From Streptomyces misionensis (GTDB lineage: Bacteria > Actinomycetota > Actinomycetes > Streptomycetales > Streptomycetaceae): a DNA stretch of 64,000 nt. This document shows, in pieces, positions 16,830 through 26,115 of the stretch. Under the pieces are notes generated by a model. That model was not told the DNA's origin and did not search any database. It was given only the letters and a program-made list of their open reading frames with translations. The position numbers were made by a program, and so were the translations under genes. The stretch spans positions 1 to 64,000 of the forward strand of contig NZ_VOGW01000161.1 in the NCBI RefSeq assembly GCF_007896895.1, read 5' to 3'. Position 1 is the first letter of the stretch, and the number at the start of each line of letters is the position of its first letter.

Positions 16830-17222
16830 GTGGAACTCGCCCAAGTACGCCTGCTGGTCACCGACTTCGCCGCCTGCTACCGCTTCTACGCGGACGTCCT
16901 CGGCCTCACGCCGCAGTCCGGCGCGTCCGAGGGGCCGTACGAGAAGTTCAGCCCGCACACCGGCTCGGCCGGCATCGCCCTTCAGGACCGCGCCATGATG
17001 GCCGACGTCCTGCCCGAACTGGCCGGCTCCACGACGGGCCACCGCTCCCTGGTGGTCCTGCGGGTGGACGACCTCGACGCCTACTGCGCCGGCCTCGTCT
17101 CCCGGGGCGCCGCCCTCCTGCACGGGCCCGCCCCGATGACCGACCGCATGCGCGTGGCCCACCTCAAGGACCCCGAGGACAACCTGGTCGAACTCCAGGA
17201 GTGGCTGCTGCTGCGCGGCTGA
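16830..17222 (+). CDS. VOC family (glyoxalase/dioxygenase fold) protein
   Basis: The 130-residue protein has two beta-alpha-beta-beta-beta units typical of vicinal oxygen chelate proteins (MELAQVRLLVTDFAACYRFY and HLKDPEDNLVELQEW). The C-terminal Glu of DNLVELQ is the usual metal ligand. The first His ligand, normally near the first strand, is not clearly present. The function is unknown; relatives include glyoxalases and drug-binding proteins. It starts 19 bp after rsmE on the same strand. Confidence 0.8.
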   Translation: MELAQVRLLVTDFAACYRFYADVLGLTPQSGASEGPYEKFSPHTGSAGIALQDRAMMADVLPELAGSTTGHRSLVVLRVDDLDAYCAGLVSRGAALLHGPAPMTDRMRVAHLKDPEDNLVELQEWLLLRG

Positions 17223-17303
17223 CACCCGGGCCGGGCCGCCGAACGGGTGAGTGGCGCCGTGCGGGCTTCCCGTGCGGCCGGCCGCGGTGGCACTCTGCCG
17301 TGC

Positions 17304-17858
17304 ATGGGGGCATTCCTGTGGATTCGGGCCCGGTGCCGGGCGGTTGGCGTCGCCGGGCTCGTGCTCGCGGGCGCGGGCGTCCTGGTGGCCTGCGAGCCCG
17401 ATCAGCTCGGGCCGGCGACCGTCGCCTACACCACCGACGGCACGGCGACCGCGGAACTGACCCGGCAGCACGTGGACGTCGGCTGGCTGACCTGCGGCGG
17501 TGACCGGGGCGGCGGTACCGTGGCGGCGTCCGCGCCGGGCGCGAGCGCCGTGGTCGCCGTCGACTGCCAGGGCGAGACCAGGGACCGCCGGAGGATCACC
17601 GTCAACGGAGAGGTGACCAGGGCCGTCGACGGGGTCTGCGTGCGCGGGGACCTGCGGGCCAGGGTGGGCGGCAGACAGGTGTTCCACGTCAGCGGGCTCG
17701 GCGACTGCGGCGCCACCCCCGGCCCGGCGTACCGGCCGTCCGGGCGCGCCCCCGCCGCTCGTGCACCCGCCGTCCCCCGCCCCGTCGTGACGGTCACCGT
17801 CACCCGCACCGTCTGGTGCACGGGCGATCCCGCCTGCCCGCCGGCCCAGGGCAAGTGA
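17304..17858 (+). CDS. Putative lipoprotein (184 aa)
   Basis: From the ATG at 17304 the protein has a lipoprotein signal with hydrophobic core VAGLVLAGAGVLVAC, giving a lipobox L-V-A-C. The mature part has four further Cys in two likely disulfides (LTCGGDRG, VDCQGE, GVCVRGD, GDCGAT) and a C-terminal Pro/Thr-rich tail with VVTVTVTRTVWC. An in-frame start at 17247 gives a longer N-terminus that would bury the signal peptide, so it was not chosen. No characterised family is recognised. Its Thr/Val tail recalls the protein cut off at the left window edge. Confidence 0.7.
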   Translation: MGAFLWIRARCRAVGVAGLVLAGAGVLVACEPDQLGPATVAYTTDGTATAELTRQHVDVGWLTCGGDRGGGTVAASAPGASAVVAVDCQGETRDRRRITVNGEVTRAVDGVCVRGDLRARVGGRQVFHVSGLGDCGATPGPAYRPSGRAPAARAPAVPRPVVTVTVTRTVWCTGDPACPPAQGK

Positions 17859-17903
17859 TCGGAAAAGGACCCGTGGACGGCGTGCGCTGCGTATGGTGAC
17901 GGG

Positions 17904-20900
17904 GTGACTCAGGGCGCTTCGACAGGAACCTCCGGCTACCTCCGATTCCCGCACCTGCACGGCGACTTGGTGACCTTCGTCGCCGAGGACGACGTCTGGC
18001 TGGCCCCCCTCGACGGGGGCCGCGCCTGGCGGGCCAGTGCGGACAACGTGCCCGTGGACCACCCCCGCATCTCGCCCGACGGCACCACCCTCGCCTGGAC
18101 CTCCACCCGCGACGGCGCCCCCGAGGTGCACATCGCCCCCGTCGCCGGCGGACCCGCCGAACGCCTGACGTACTGGGGCAGTCCGAGGACCCAGGTGCGC
18201 GGCTGGACCCCCGAGGGGCAGGTCCTCGCCCTGAGCACCGCCGGCCAGCCCAGCCTGCGCCGCACCTGGGCCCGCGCCGTCCCGCTCGACGGCGGACCCG
18301 CGGCCACCCTGCCGTACGGCCCCGTCGGCGACGTCGCGTACGGCCCGCACACCGTGCTGCTGTCCGCCCCCATGGGCCGCGAGGCCGCCTGGTGGAAGCG
18401 CTACCGGGGCGGCACCGCGGGCAAGTTGTGGATCGACCGGGAGGGGAGCGGCGAGTTCGTCCGGCTGCACGAGGAGCTGGACGGGAACATCGAGCACCCC
18501 GGCTGGGTCGGCGACCGCATCGCCTTCCTCAGCGACCACGAGGGCACCGGCGCCCTGTACTCCTCCCGTGCCGACGGCTCCGACCTGCGCCGCCACTCGC
18601 CGCTCGGCGGCTTCTACGCCCGCCACGCCACCACCGACGGCACCCGCGTCGTCTACTCCAGCGCCGGCCGGCTCTGGCTGCTCGACGACCTCGACGGCGC
18701 CGACCCGCGCCCCCTGGACATCCGCCTCGGCGGCCCCCGCGTGGACCTCCAGCCCTTCCAGGTGGGCACCTCCCGCTGGTTCGGCTCGGCCGCGCCCGAC
18801 CACACCGCCCGCGGCAGCGCGGTCGCCCTGCGCGGCACCGTCCACTGGGTCACCCACCGCGCCGGCCCGGTGCGCGCCCTCGCCGCCGAACCCGGCGTCC
18901 GCGCCCGGCTGCCCCGCACCTTCCGCGCCGACGGCGAGGAGTGGGTGGTGTGGGTGACCGACGCGGAGGGCGAGGACGCCCTGGAGTTCGCGCCCGCCAC
19001 CGGCCTCGCCCTCGGCGCCACCCCGCGCCGGCTGGCCGCCGGACGGCTCGGCCGGGTCCTCTCGCTCGCCATGGCGCCCGACGGCAGCCGCGCCGCCGTC
19101 GCCTCCCACGACGGCCGGCTGCTGCTGGTCGAACGGGAGACCGGCGACGTCCGCGAGGTCGACCGCAGCGAGGACGGCGACGTCCGCGACCTCACCTTCT
19201 CGCCCGACTCCGCCTGGCTCGCCTGGAGCCACCCCGGCCCGCGCCCGCTGAGCCAGCTGCGCCTCGCCCACACCACCGACCTGACCGTCAGCGAGGCCAC
19301 CCCGCTGCGCTTCCAGGACCACGCGCCCGCCTTCACCCTCGACGGCAGGCACCTCGCCTTCCTCTCCAACCGCTCCTTCGACCCGGTCTACGACGAACAC
19401 GCCTTCGACCTGGCCTTCGTGGAGGGCACCCGCCCCTACCTGATCACGCTCGCCGCCACCGCCCCGTCCCCGTTCGGACCGCAGCGCCACGGCCGCCCCT
19501 TCGAGACCTCCGACAAGGAGGAGACCCCGGACAGCGAGGGCGTGCCCACCACCCGGATCGACCTCGACGGGCTCGCCGACCGCATCGTGCCCTTCCCGGT
19601 GGAGACCGCCCGCTACTCCCACCTGCGCGCCGCCAAGGACGGCGTGCTCTGGCTGCGGCACCCGCTGCGCGGCGTCCTCGGCGTCTCCCGCGCCACCCCG
19701 GACGACCCCGACCCGCACACCGAGCTGGAGCGCTACGACCTCGTCCAGCAGCGCCTGGAGCACCTGGCCGCCGACGCCGACCGGATCGAGGTCAGCGGCG
19801 ACGGCAAGCGGGTGCTGCTGTGGACCGACGGCAAGCTGAAGGTCGTCCCCAGCGACCGGCGCGCCTCCGCCGACGAGGACAGCGACTCGAACATCACCGT
19901 CGACCTCGGCCGCATCCGGCAGACGATCGACCCCGCCGCGGAGTGGCGGCAGATGTACGAGGAGACGGGCCGCATCATGCGGGACAACTTCTGGCGGCCC
20001 GACATGGGCGGCGTCGACTGGGACGGCGTCCTCGACCGCTACCGCCCCGTCCTCGACCGCCTCGCCACCCACGACGACCTGGTGGACCTCCTGTGGGAGG
20101 TGCACGGCGAACTCGGCACCTCGCACGCCTACGTCATCCCGCGCGGCGGCTACGGCGGCGGCCCCCGCCAGGGCCTGCTCGGCGCCGACATCTCCCGCCA
20201 CGAGGACGGCAGCTGGCGCGTCGACCGCATCCTGCCCGGCGAGACCTCCGACCCCGGCGCGCGCAGCCCGCTCGCCGCGCCCGGCGTCGCCGTACGCCCC
20301 GGCGACGCGATCCTCGCCGTCGCCGGCCGCCCGGTCGATCCGGTGACCGGCCCCGGCCCGCTGCTGACCGGCACGGCCGGGCGCCCCGTGGAACTCACCG
20401 TCTCCCCCTCCGGCGGCGGCGAGGCCCGCCACGTCGTCGTGGTCCCGCTCGCCGACGAGGAGCCGCTGCGCTACCACGCCTGGGTCGCCGGGCGCCGCGC
20501 CCACGTCCACGAGCGGTCCGCCGGCCGCCTCGGCTACCTCCACGTGCCCGACATGCAGGCGCCCGGCTGGGCCCAGCTCCACCGCGACCTGCGCGTCGAG
20601 GTCGCCCGCGAGGGCCTGATCGTGGACGTGCGCGGGAACCGGGGCGGCCACACCTCCCAGCTCGTCGTGGAGAAGCTGGCCCGCCGGATCATCGGCTGGG
20701 ACCTGCCCCGCGGCATGCGCCCCGAGAGCTACCCGAGCGACGCCCCGCGCGGCCCCGTCGTCGCCGTCGCCAACGAGTTCTCCGGCTCCGACGGCGACAT
20801 CGTCAACGGCGCGATCAAGGCCCTCGGCATCGGCCCGGTCGTCGGCACCCGCACCTGGGGCGGTGTCATCGGCGTCGACAGCCGCTACCGCCTGGTCGAC

Positions 20901-21113
20901 GGCACCCTGGTCACCCAGCCCAAGTACGCCACCTGGCTGGAGGGCCAGGGCTGGAACATGGAGAACCACGGCGTGGACCCGGACGTGGAGGTCGTCCAGC
21001 GCCCCCAGGACTGGGCGCGGGACACGGACACCCAGCTGGACGAGGCGATAAGGCTGGCGCTCCAGGCGCTGGCGGCCTCGCCCGCGAAGACACCGCCGGC
21101 CCTGCCCGACTGA
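17904..21113 (+). CDS. Tricorn-type protease, S41 family
   Basis: This 1069-residue protease is a tricorn homologue, degrading oligopeptides released by the proteasome or other proteases. Residues about 10-660 are beta-propeller blades made of WD/PD40-like repeats (LAWTSTRDGAPEVHIAPVAG, ISPDGTTLAWTS). Residues about 680-760 carry the helical C1 domain with the catalytic His in ELGTSHAYV, then a PDZ (about 765-850) and the C-terminal Ser protease domain with ANEFSGSDGD (catalytic Ser) and WNMENHGVDPDVEV (Glu). All catalytic residues of tricorn are present. No signal peptide is seen. The GTG at 17904 sets the start. Confidence 0.92.
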   Translation: MTQGASTGTSGYLRFPHLHGDLVTFVAEDDVWLAPLDGGRAWRASADNVPVDHPRISPDGTTLAWTSTRDGAPEVHIAPVAGGPAERLTYWGSPRTQVRGWTPEGQVLALSTAGQPSLRRTWARAVPLDGGPAATLPYGPVGDVAYGPHTVLLSAPMGREAAWWKRYRGGTAGKLWIDREGSGEFVRLHEELDGNIEHPGWVGDRIAFLSDHEGTGALYSSRADGSDLRRHSPLGGFYARHATTDGTRVVYSSAGRLWLLDDLDGADPRPLDIRLGGPRVDLQPFQVGTSRWFGSAAPDHTARGSAVALRGTVHWVTHRAGPVRALAAEPGVRARLPRTFRADGEEWVVWVTDAEGEDALEFAPATGLALGATPRRLAAGRLGRVLSLAMAPDGSRAAVASHDGRLLLVERETGDVREVDRSEDGDVRDLTFSPDSAWLAWSHPGPRPLSQLRLAHTTDLTVSEATPLRFQDHAPAFTLDGRHLAFLSNRSFDPVYDEHAFDLAFVEGTRPYLITLAATAPSPFGPQRHGRPFETSDKEETPDSEGVPTTRIDLDGLADRIVPFPVETARYSHLRAAKDGVLWLRHPLRGVLGVSRATPDDPDPHTELERYDLVQQRLEHLAADADRIEVSGDGKRVLLWTDGKLKVVPSDRRASADEDSDSNITVDLGRIRQTIDPAAEWRQMYEETGRIMRDNFWRPDMGGVDWDGVLDRYRPVLDRLATHDDLVDLLWEVHGELGTSHAYVIPRGGYGGGPRQGLLGADISRHEDGSWRVDRILPGETSDPGARSPLAAPGVAVRPGDAILAVAGRPVDPVTGPGPLLTGTAGRPVELTVSPSGGGEARHVVVVPLADEEPLRYHAWVAGRRAHVHERSAGRLGYLHVPDMQAPGWAQLHRDLRVEVAREGLIVDVRGNRGGHTSQLVVEKLARRIIGWDLPRGMRPESYPSDAPRGPVVAVANEFSGSDGDIVNGAIKALGIGPVVGTRTWGGVIGVDSRYRLVDGTLVTQPKYATWLEGQGWNMENHGVDPDVEVVQRPQDWARDTDTQLDEAIRLALQALAASPAKTPPALPD

Positions 21114-21186
21114 CCGGCCACCCCGCGCGCGTCACCCGAACGACTACCATGCCCCCGTAACGATCACCGGCACAGAGGAGCGGCGC

Positions 21187-21540
21187 ATGCCCGGAGAACC
21201 GCAAGACGACTGCCTGTTCTGCGAGATCGTCGCGGGTCGCGTCCCGGCGACCATCGTCCGCGAGACGGACACCACCGTCGCCTTCCGGGACATAAACCCC
21301 CAGGCGCCCACCCATGTCCTGGTGATCCCCAAGGCCCACTACGCGAACGCCGCCGAACTCGCCGCGGGCGCCCCGGAGATCGCCGCCGACGTGCTGCGCG
21401 AGACCAAGGCCGTGGCCGACGAGGAGAAGCTCGACAGCTACCGCCTCGTCTTCAACACCGGCAGCGGCGCCGGCCAGACCGTCTGGCACGCCCACGCGCA
21501 CGTCCTCGGCGGCCGTGGTCTGCAGTGGCCGCCCGGATAG
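21187..21540 (+). CDS. HIT family nucleotide-binding protein
   Basis: A 117-residue histidine-triad protein with the motif HAHAHVLGGRGLQWPPG, which gives the HxHxHxx active site for hydrolysis of nucleoside phosphoramidates or phosphates such as AMP-lysine. The N-terminal DCLFCEIVAGRVPATIV includes a CxxC that often binds zinc in Hint-like proteins. The length and ending match bacterial Hint. The gene starts 73 bp after tricorn and 7 bp before rnz, so it is probably in the same operon as rnz. Confidence 0.92.
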   Translation: MPGEPQDDCLFCEIVAGRVPATIVRETDTTVAFRDINPQAPTHVLVIPKAHYANAAELAAGAPEIAADVLRETKAVADEEKLDSYRLVFNTGSGAGQTVWHAHAHVLGGRGLQWPPG

Positions 21541-21546
21541 ACAGCC

Positions 21547-22452
21547 GTGTCCGTCCGTGAACTGGTGGTGCTCGGCACCGCCAGCCAGGTCCCGACCCGG
21601 CACCGCAACCACAACGGCTATCTGCTGCGCTGGGACGGCGAGGGCATCCTGTTCGACCCCGGCGAGGGCACCCAGCGGCAGATGCTGCGCGCCGGGGTCG
21701 CCGCCCACGACCTGAACCGCCTCTGCGTCACCCACTTCCACGGCGACCACTCCCTCGGCCTCGCCGGGGTCATCCAGCGGATCAACCTGGACCAGGTGCC
21801 GCACGAGGTCACCGCGCACTATCCGGCCTCCGGGCAGCGCTTCTTCGACCGGCTGCGGTACGCCACCGCCTACCGGGAGACGGTCCGCCTCACCGAGGCC
21901 CCGGTGGCCGCCGACGGCACCCTCGCGGTGACGCCCTCGTACACCCTGGAAGCCCGGAAGCTGTCGCACCCGGTGGAGTCCTACGGCTACCGGCTGACCG
22001 AGCCCGACGGGCGCCGGATGCTGCCCGAGCGGCTCGCCGCGCACGGGATCAAGGGCCCGGACGTGGGCGTGCTCCAGCGCGAGGGACGGCTCGGGGACGT
22101 GACACTGGAGCAGGTCAGCGAGGTACGGCGCGGACAGCGGTTCGCGTTCGTCATGGACACCCGGCTCTGCGAGGGCGTGCACGCGCTCGCCGAGGGCTGC
22201 GACCTGCTCGTCATCGAGTCCACCTTCCTGGACGAGGACGAGCGACTGGCCGTGGAGCACGGGCACCTGACGGCCGGTCAGGCCGCGGCCGCGGCGCGCG
22301 ACGCGGGGGTGCGGCACCTGGTGCTCACCCACTTCAGCCAGCGCTACCCGGAGCCGGAGGAGTTCGAGCGGCAGGCGCGGGCCGCCGGCTTCGCGGGGGA
22401 GCTGACCGTGGCGTACGACCTCCAGCGAGTGCCGGTTCCGAAACGACGGTGA
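21547..22452 (+). CDS. rnz: Ribonuclease Z
   Basis: The 301-residue enzyme is RNase Z, the endonuclease that trims tRNA 3' ends. The N-terminal [22 protein letters not shown] and the zinc motif [11 protein letters not shown] are diagnostic, with later ligands at [10 protein letters not shown] and [10 protein letters not shown]. The exosite typical of the RNase Z short form lies between. In Streptomyces RNase Z is expected where tRNA genes lack an encoded CCA. The GTG at 21547 follows the HIT stop by 6 nt. Confidence 0.9.
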   Translation: MSVRELVVLGTASQVPTRHRNHNGYLLRWDGEGILFDPGEGTQRQMLRAGVAAHDLNRLCVTHFHGDHSLGLAGVIQRINLDQVPHEVTAHYPASGQRFFDRLRYATAYRETVRLTEAPVAADGTLAVTPSYTLEARKLSHPVESYGYRLTEPDGRRMLPERLAAHGIKGPDVGVLQREGRLGDVTLEQVSEVRRGQRFAFVMDTRLCEGVHALAEGCDLLVIESTFLDEDERLAVEHGHLTAGQAAAAARDAGVRHLVLTHFSQRYPEPEEFERQARAAGFAGELTVAYDLQRVPVPKRR

Positions 22453-22472
22453 AGGGCCCGTACCATGCTCGG

Positions 22473-23462
22473 ATGCCCCTCCCGAAAGCAGAACTGCACC
22501 TCCACATCGAAGGCACGCTGGAGCCGGAGCTGGCCTTCGAGCTGGCCGCCCGCAACGGCGTGGAGCTGGCGTACGCCGACACCGACGAGCTGCGCGAGGC
22601 GTACCGGTTCCAGGACCTCCAGTCGTTCCTGAACCTGTACTACGAGCTGATGGCCGTGCTGCGCACCGAGCGCGACTTCGAGGACCTGGCCAACGCCTAT
22701 CTGGCCCGTGCCGCCGCGCAGGGCGTGCGGCACGCGGAGATCTTCTTCGACCCGCAGGCCCACCTCGCCCGCGGCCTGACCATGGGCACGGTCGTGGAGG
22801 GGCTGTGGCGGGCGCTCGGCCGCAGCGAGGAGAACCACGGTGTCTCCACCCGGCTGATCCTGTGTTTCCTGCGCGACGAGTCGGCCGAGTCCGCGCTGGA
22901 GACCCTGCGGGCCGCGCGGCCGTACCTGGACCGGATCACCGGCATCGGCCTGGACTCCGCCGAGGTCGGGCACCCGCCGGTGAAGTTCCGCGAGGTGTAC
23001 GAGGCCGCCGCCGCGCTCGGGCTGCGCCGGGTGGCGCACGCCGGCGAGGAGGGGCCGCCGGAGTACATCACCGAGGCCCTGGACGTGCTCGGCGTCGAGC
23101 GCGTCGACCACGGGCTGCGCTGCATGGAGGACCCGGCGCTGGTGGAGCGGCTGGTGCGGGAGCGGATTCCGCTCACCCTGTGCCCGCTGTCCAACGTCCG
23201 GCTGCGCGCCGTGGACAACCTGGCCGACCACCCGCTGCCGGCCATGCTGGACGCCGGGCTGCTGTGCACGGTCAACTCCGACGACCCGGCCTACTTCGGC
23301 GGGTACGCCGACGACAACTTCCGGGCCGTGGACGAGACCCTGGGCCTGGGCGAGGACCGGCTGCGCGAACTGGCCCGCAACTCCTTCCTCGCCTCCTTCC
23401 TGGAGGACGACGAGGAGCGCCGCGCCCACTGTCTCGCCGAGGTCGCGGACTACGTGTTCTGA
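22473..23462 (+). CDS. add: Adenosine deaminase family protein
   Basis: A 329-residue amidohydrolase: the N-terminal metal-binding KAELHLHIEGTLEPE, RVAHAGEEGPPEY with the catalytic His and Glu, ERVDHGLRCMED, TLCPLSNVRL and NSDDPAYFGGY are the standard adenosine/adenine deaminase motifs. It converts adenosine or adenine to inosine or hypoxanthine; TLCPLSN and the overall length are typical of the fungal-type adenine deaminase subgroup, so the base rather than the nucleoside may be the substrate. The ATG at 22473 follows the rnz stop by 21 nt. Its 3' end is followed by the RNA candidate at 23493. Confidence 0.88.
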   Translation: MPLPKAELHLHIEGTLEPELAFELAARNGVELAYADTDELREAYRFQDLQSFLNLYYELMAVLRTERDFEDLANAYLARAAAQGVRHAEIFFDPQAHLARGLTMGTVVEGLWRALGRSEENHGVSTRLILCFLRDESAESALETLRAARPYLDRITGIGLDSAEVGHPPVKFREVYEAAAALGLRRVAHAGEEGPPEYITEALDVLGVERVDHGLRCMEDPALVERLVRERIPLTLCPLSNVRLRAVDNLADHPLPAMLDAGLLCTVNSDDPAYFGGYADDNFRAVDETLGLGEDRLRELARNSFLASFLEDDEERRAHCLAEVADYVF

Positions 23463-23486
23463 GCGGTCCCCGGCATGGGATATGCT
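23457..23486 (+). promoter_or_regulatory. Weak promoter candidate for the small RNA
   Basis: TTCTGA at 23457 and TATGCT at 23481 are separated by 18 bp, with the -10 element close to consensus and the -35 weak. It overlaps the last codons of the adenosine deaminase gene and would start transcription near 23493. Confidence 0.35.
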
Positions 23487-23492
23487 TGATCA

Positions 23493-23640
23493 TGTCGAGG
23501 TCGCCGGGGCAACTCCCGGAGCCCGGCAATGCGTTGGTGGTCCAAGGAAAGACGCCCCACTTCCTGTGGGGAGATGCAGGTGCAAGGCCTGCCCGGCGCT
23601 CGAACGAGCCCCATCCCGCTGTGTGCGGGGTGGGGCTCTT
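23493..23640 (+). ncRNA. Structured RNA candidate with own terminator (unknown class)
   Basis: The 264-bp gap between the adenosine deaminase and PfkB genes has no ORF but a dense set of hairpins ending in a strong terminator. CCGGG/CCCGG folds at 23504-23519 (loop GCAACT), TTGG/CCAA at 23534-23545, CCCCAC/GTGGGG at 23555-23571, and GCAGG/CCTGC with a 7-nt loop at 23576-23592. A closing 7-bp helix CGCCGGG (23502) with CCCGGCG (23592) is possible, which would give a tRNA-like outer shape. I searched memory for known riboswitch cores (cobalamin, TPP, FMN, SAM, glycine, ydaO, SAH) and found no convincing match. The transcript would end at 23640, so it could be a small RNA or a leader that attenuates the downstream kinase gene. 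Confidence 0.6.
23606..23640 (+). terminator. Intrinsic terminator of RNA candidate
   Basis: GAGCCCCATCCCGC (23606-23619) pairs with GCGGGGTGGGGCTC (23625-23638) over 14 bp including one G-U pair, with a 5-nt loop and a short T run (CTCTTG). The adenosine deaminase stop is 144 bp upstream, so the terminator may serve the RNA, that gene, or both. Confidence 0.85.
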
Positions 23641-23726
23641 GCCGTGCGCGGACCCGGCCGTATGCCCGTGCGCGACGCCCGCCGTGGTGCACACTGGCCA
23701 GATCCGCACACGTCAGGGAGCGCACC

Positions 23727-24869
23727 GTGACCTCGTCGCACACCCTCACCGGAGAGGAACCCGAACACCTCACCCAGGCCGGACGCAGGCAGGCCCAGGT
23801 CGATCCGCTCGCCGCGCTGCGCGAGCCCGGCGACCCGCCCTGGGACGTCTACCTCACGGGCACCGTCTTCCTCGACATCATCTTCACCGGCCTGGACTCG
23901 GCGCCCGTGCGCGGCACCGAGTCCTGGGCCCGCGGCATGGGCTCCAGCCCCGGCGGCGTCGCCAACATGGCCAGCGCCCTGGCCCGCCTCGGGCTGCGCA
24001 CCTCGCTCGCCGCGGCCTTCGGGGACGACCACTACGGGGAGTACTGCTGGGACGCGCTGGCCCAGGGCGAGGGCATCGACCTCGCCGCGTCGCGCACGGT
24101 GCCCGGATGGCACTCGCCGGTGACGGTCTCCATGGCGTACGAGGGCGAGCGGACCATGGTCTCGCACGGGCACGAGCCGCCGCCGGAGGAGCCGGCCCCC
24201 GACTGCCCGCCGCGCGCCCGGGCCGCCGTCGCCTCGCTCACCCCGGGGCGGCGGGCGCCGTGGATCGCGCAGGCCGCGCGGGAGGGCACCCGGATCTTCG
24301 CCGACGTCGGCTGGGACGAGACCGGCGCGTGGGACCTCGCCGGGCTGCCCGACCTGGAGCACTGCGAGGCGTTCCTGCCCAACGCGGAGGAGGCCAAGCG
24401 GTACACCGGCGCCGACTGCCCGCGGCTCGCGGCGCACGCGCTGACCGAGTACGTGCCGGTGGCCGTGGTCACCCTCGGGTCCGAGGGGGCGTACGCGGTG
24501 GACCGGCGCACCGGGGAGGCGGCGGAGGTGCCCGCCATCGCGGTGGAGGCGCTGGACCCCACGGGCGCGGGCGACGTGTTCGTCGCCGGGTTCGTGACCG
24601 GGTCCCTGGCGGGGTGGCCGCTGGCGGACCGGCTGGCGTTCGCGGGGCTGACGGCGGCGCTGTCGGTGCAGGAGTTCGGGGGGTCCCTGTCGGCGCCGGG
24701 GTGGTCGGAGATCGGGGCGTGGTGGCGCCGGGTGCAGTCCGTGGAGGGGCAGGACCGCGCGGCGCTGCGCCGGTACGCCTTCCTCGACCGGCTGGTGCCC
24801 GAGGAACTGGACCGGCCCTGGCCGCTGCGGCGGGCGGTGCCCACGATCGGGTTCCGCCGCTCCGGCTGA
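23727..24869 (+). CDS. PfkB/ribokinase family carbohydrate kinase
   Basis: The 380-residue protein is a PfkB-family sugar or nucleoside kinase. SSPGGVANMASALARLGLR and the GVANMA substrate site, FADVGWDETGA, and the signature DPTGAGDVFVAGF with its catalytic Asp and anion hole are intact. Family members phosphorylate ribose, fructose, 2-keto-3-deoxygluconate, adenosine and others; the sequence does not decide which, although the neighbouring adenosine deaminase hints at nucleoside or ribose metabolism. The GTG at 23727 is preceded by AGGGAG at good spacing. The 45-residue N-terminal extension is unusual for ribokinases. Confidence 0.88.
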   Translation: MTSSHTLTGEEPEHLTQAGRRQAQVDPLAALREPGDPPWDVYLTGTVFLDIIFTGLDSAPVRGTESWARGMGSSPGGVANMASALARLGLRTSLAAAFGDDHYGEYCWDALAQGEGIDLAASRTVPGWHSPVTVSMAYEGERTMVSHGHEPPPEEPAPDCPPRARAAVASLTPGRRAPWIAQAAREGTRIFADVGWDETGAWDLAGLPDLEHCEAFLPNAEEAKRYTGADCPRLAAHALTEYVPVAVVTLGSEGAYAVDRRTGEAAEVPAIAVEALDPTGAGDVFVAGFVTGSLAGWPLADRLAFAGLTAALSVQEFGGSLSAPGWSEIGAWWRRVQSVEGQDRAALRRYAFLDRLVPEELDRPWPLRRAVPTIGFRRSG

Positions 24870-25023
24870 CGGGGCCCCGGGGAGGGGGCCGGCCGGCCCG
24901 GAAGGCACACGCCAGAAAAGTCCTACGGGCTTGTCAGCCGTCCGGCGTACCCTTGAGACGACGAGGCCGCCCTGCGTTGTGCGGCCGTGATCAGGAGGAA
25001 GCGCAGGCCTTCAGCGCCGGCCC

Positions 25024-26103
25024 ATGACACAGACACCCACAGCTCACACCCCCGCGCAGGAGCAGGCGAGAGCGCAGTTCACCGTCCCCGCCCAGCACCC
25101 CATGGTGACCGTGCTGGGTTCCGGTGACTCCCTCCTGCGCGTGATCGAGAGGGCCTTCCCGGCGGCCGACATCCACGTCCGGGGCAATGAGATCAGCGCG
25201 GTCGGCGACCCCGTCGACGTCGCCCTGATCTCACGCGTGTTCGACGAGATGATGCTGGTGCTCCGCACCGGGCAGCCGATGACGGAGGACGCAGTGGAAC
25301 GCTCGATCGCCATGCTCAAGGCGAGCGAGAACGGTACGAGCGACGGACCGGAGACCCCGGCCCAGGTGCTGACGCAGAACATCCTGTCCTCGCGTGGCCG
25401 CACCATTCGCCCGAAGACCCTCAACCAGAAGCGCTACGTCGACGCCATCGACAAGCACACCGTCGTCTTCGGCATCGGCCCCGCCGGTACCGGCAAGACC
25501 TACCTGGCCATGGCCAAGGCCGTGCAGGCCCTCCAGTCCAAGCAGGTCAACCGGATCATCCTGACCCGTCCGGCGGTCGAGGCGGGCGAGCGGCTCGGCT
25601 TCCTGCCCGGCACGCTCTACGAGAAGATCGACCCGTACCTGCGCCCGCTGTACGACGCGCTGCACGACATGCTCGACCCGGACTCCATCCCGAAGCTGAT
25701 GGCCTCCGGCACCATCGAGGTCGCGCCGCTGGCGTACATGCGCGGACGCACGCTCAACGACGCCTTCATCATCCTGGACGAGGCCCAGAACACGAGCCCC
25801 GAGCAGATGAAGATGTTCCTCACCCGGCTCGGCTTCGACTCGAAGATCGTGATCACGGGTGACGTGACGCAGGTCGACCTGCCGAACGGGCAGAAGTCGG
25901 GTCTGCGGCAGGTGCAGGAGATCCTGGAGGGCGTCGAGGACGTCCACTTCTCCCGGCTGTCGTCCCACGATGTCGTCCGGCACAAGCTGGTGGGCCGTAT
26001 TGTCGACGCGTACGAGAAGTACGACAGCAAGAACGGCACCGAGAACGGCACCCCCAAGGGCGGCCGTGGCAGGACCGGCGCCAAGGGCACCCAGGGGAAG
26101 TAG
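25024..26103 (+). CDS. PhoH-like ATPase
   Basis: The 359-residue protein has an N-terminal KH-like/alpha-beta region (residues about 25-110) followed by a PhoH P-loop ATPase domain with Walker [14 protein letters not shown], Walker [11 protein letters not shown] and [11 protein letters not shown]. PhoH proteins act in RNA metabolism together with YbeY and Era, all of which are encoded downstream. A strong AGGAGGA motif at 24992-24998 lies too far upstream (about 25 nt) for this ATG, so either the ribosome uses another element or the initiation site is unusual. It begins the phoH-ybeY-CorC-MmcQ gene string. Confidence 0.92.
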   Translation: MTQTPTAHTPAQEQARAQFTVPAQHPMVTVLGSGDSLLRVIERAFPAADIHVRGNEISAVGDPVDVALISRVFDEMMLVLRTGQPMTEDAVERSIAMLKASENGTSDGPETPAQVLTQNILSSRGRTIRPKTLNQKRYVDAIDKHTVVFGIGPAGTGKTYLAMAKAVQALQSKQVNRIILTRPAVEAGERLGFLPGTLYEKIDPYLRPLYDALHDMLDPDSIPKLMASGTIEVAPLAYMRGRTLNDAFIILDEAQNTSPEQMKMFLTRLGFDSKIVITGDVTQVDLPNGQKSGLRQVQEILEGVEDVHFSRLSSHDVVRHKLVGRIVDAYEKYDSKNGTENGTPKGGRGRTGAKGTQGK

Positions 26104-26115
26104 ACCGGCACGAGC

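Noticed and set aside
16599-20969. Reverse-strand ORF of about 1450 codons over the tricorn gene
   Set aside because: It is an antisense shadow of the tricorn and neighbouring genes: composition is Gly/Ala/Val/Arg-biased and no domain is recognisable.
23502-23598. tRNA-like shape in the RNA candidate (7-bp outer helix plus a 7-nt loop arm)
   Set aside because: The T-loop sequence is TGCAAGG rather than TTCGAxx, there is no D arm with the usual bases, and the intervening structure is too long for a tRNA.
23493-23640. Cobalamin, SAM-IV or other known riboswitch
   Set aside because: Short resemblances (GGTGCAA, CCGGCAA) occur, but the conserved cores of these classes are not present in the right order.
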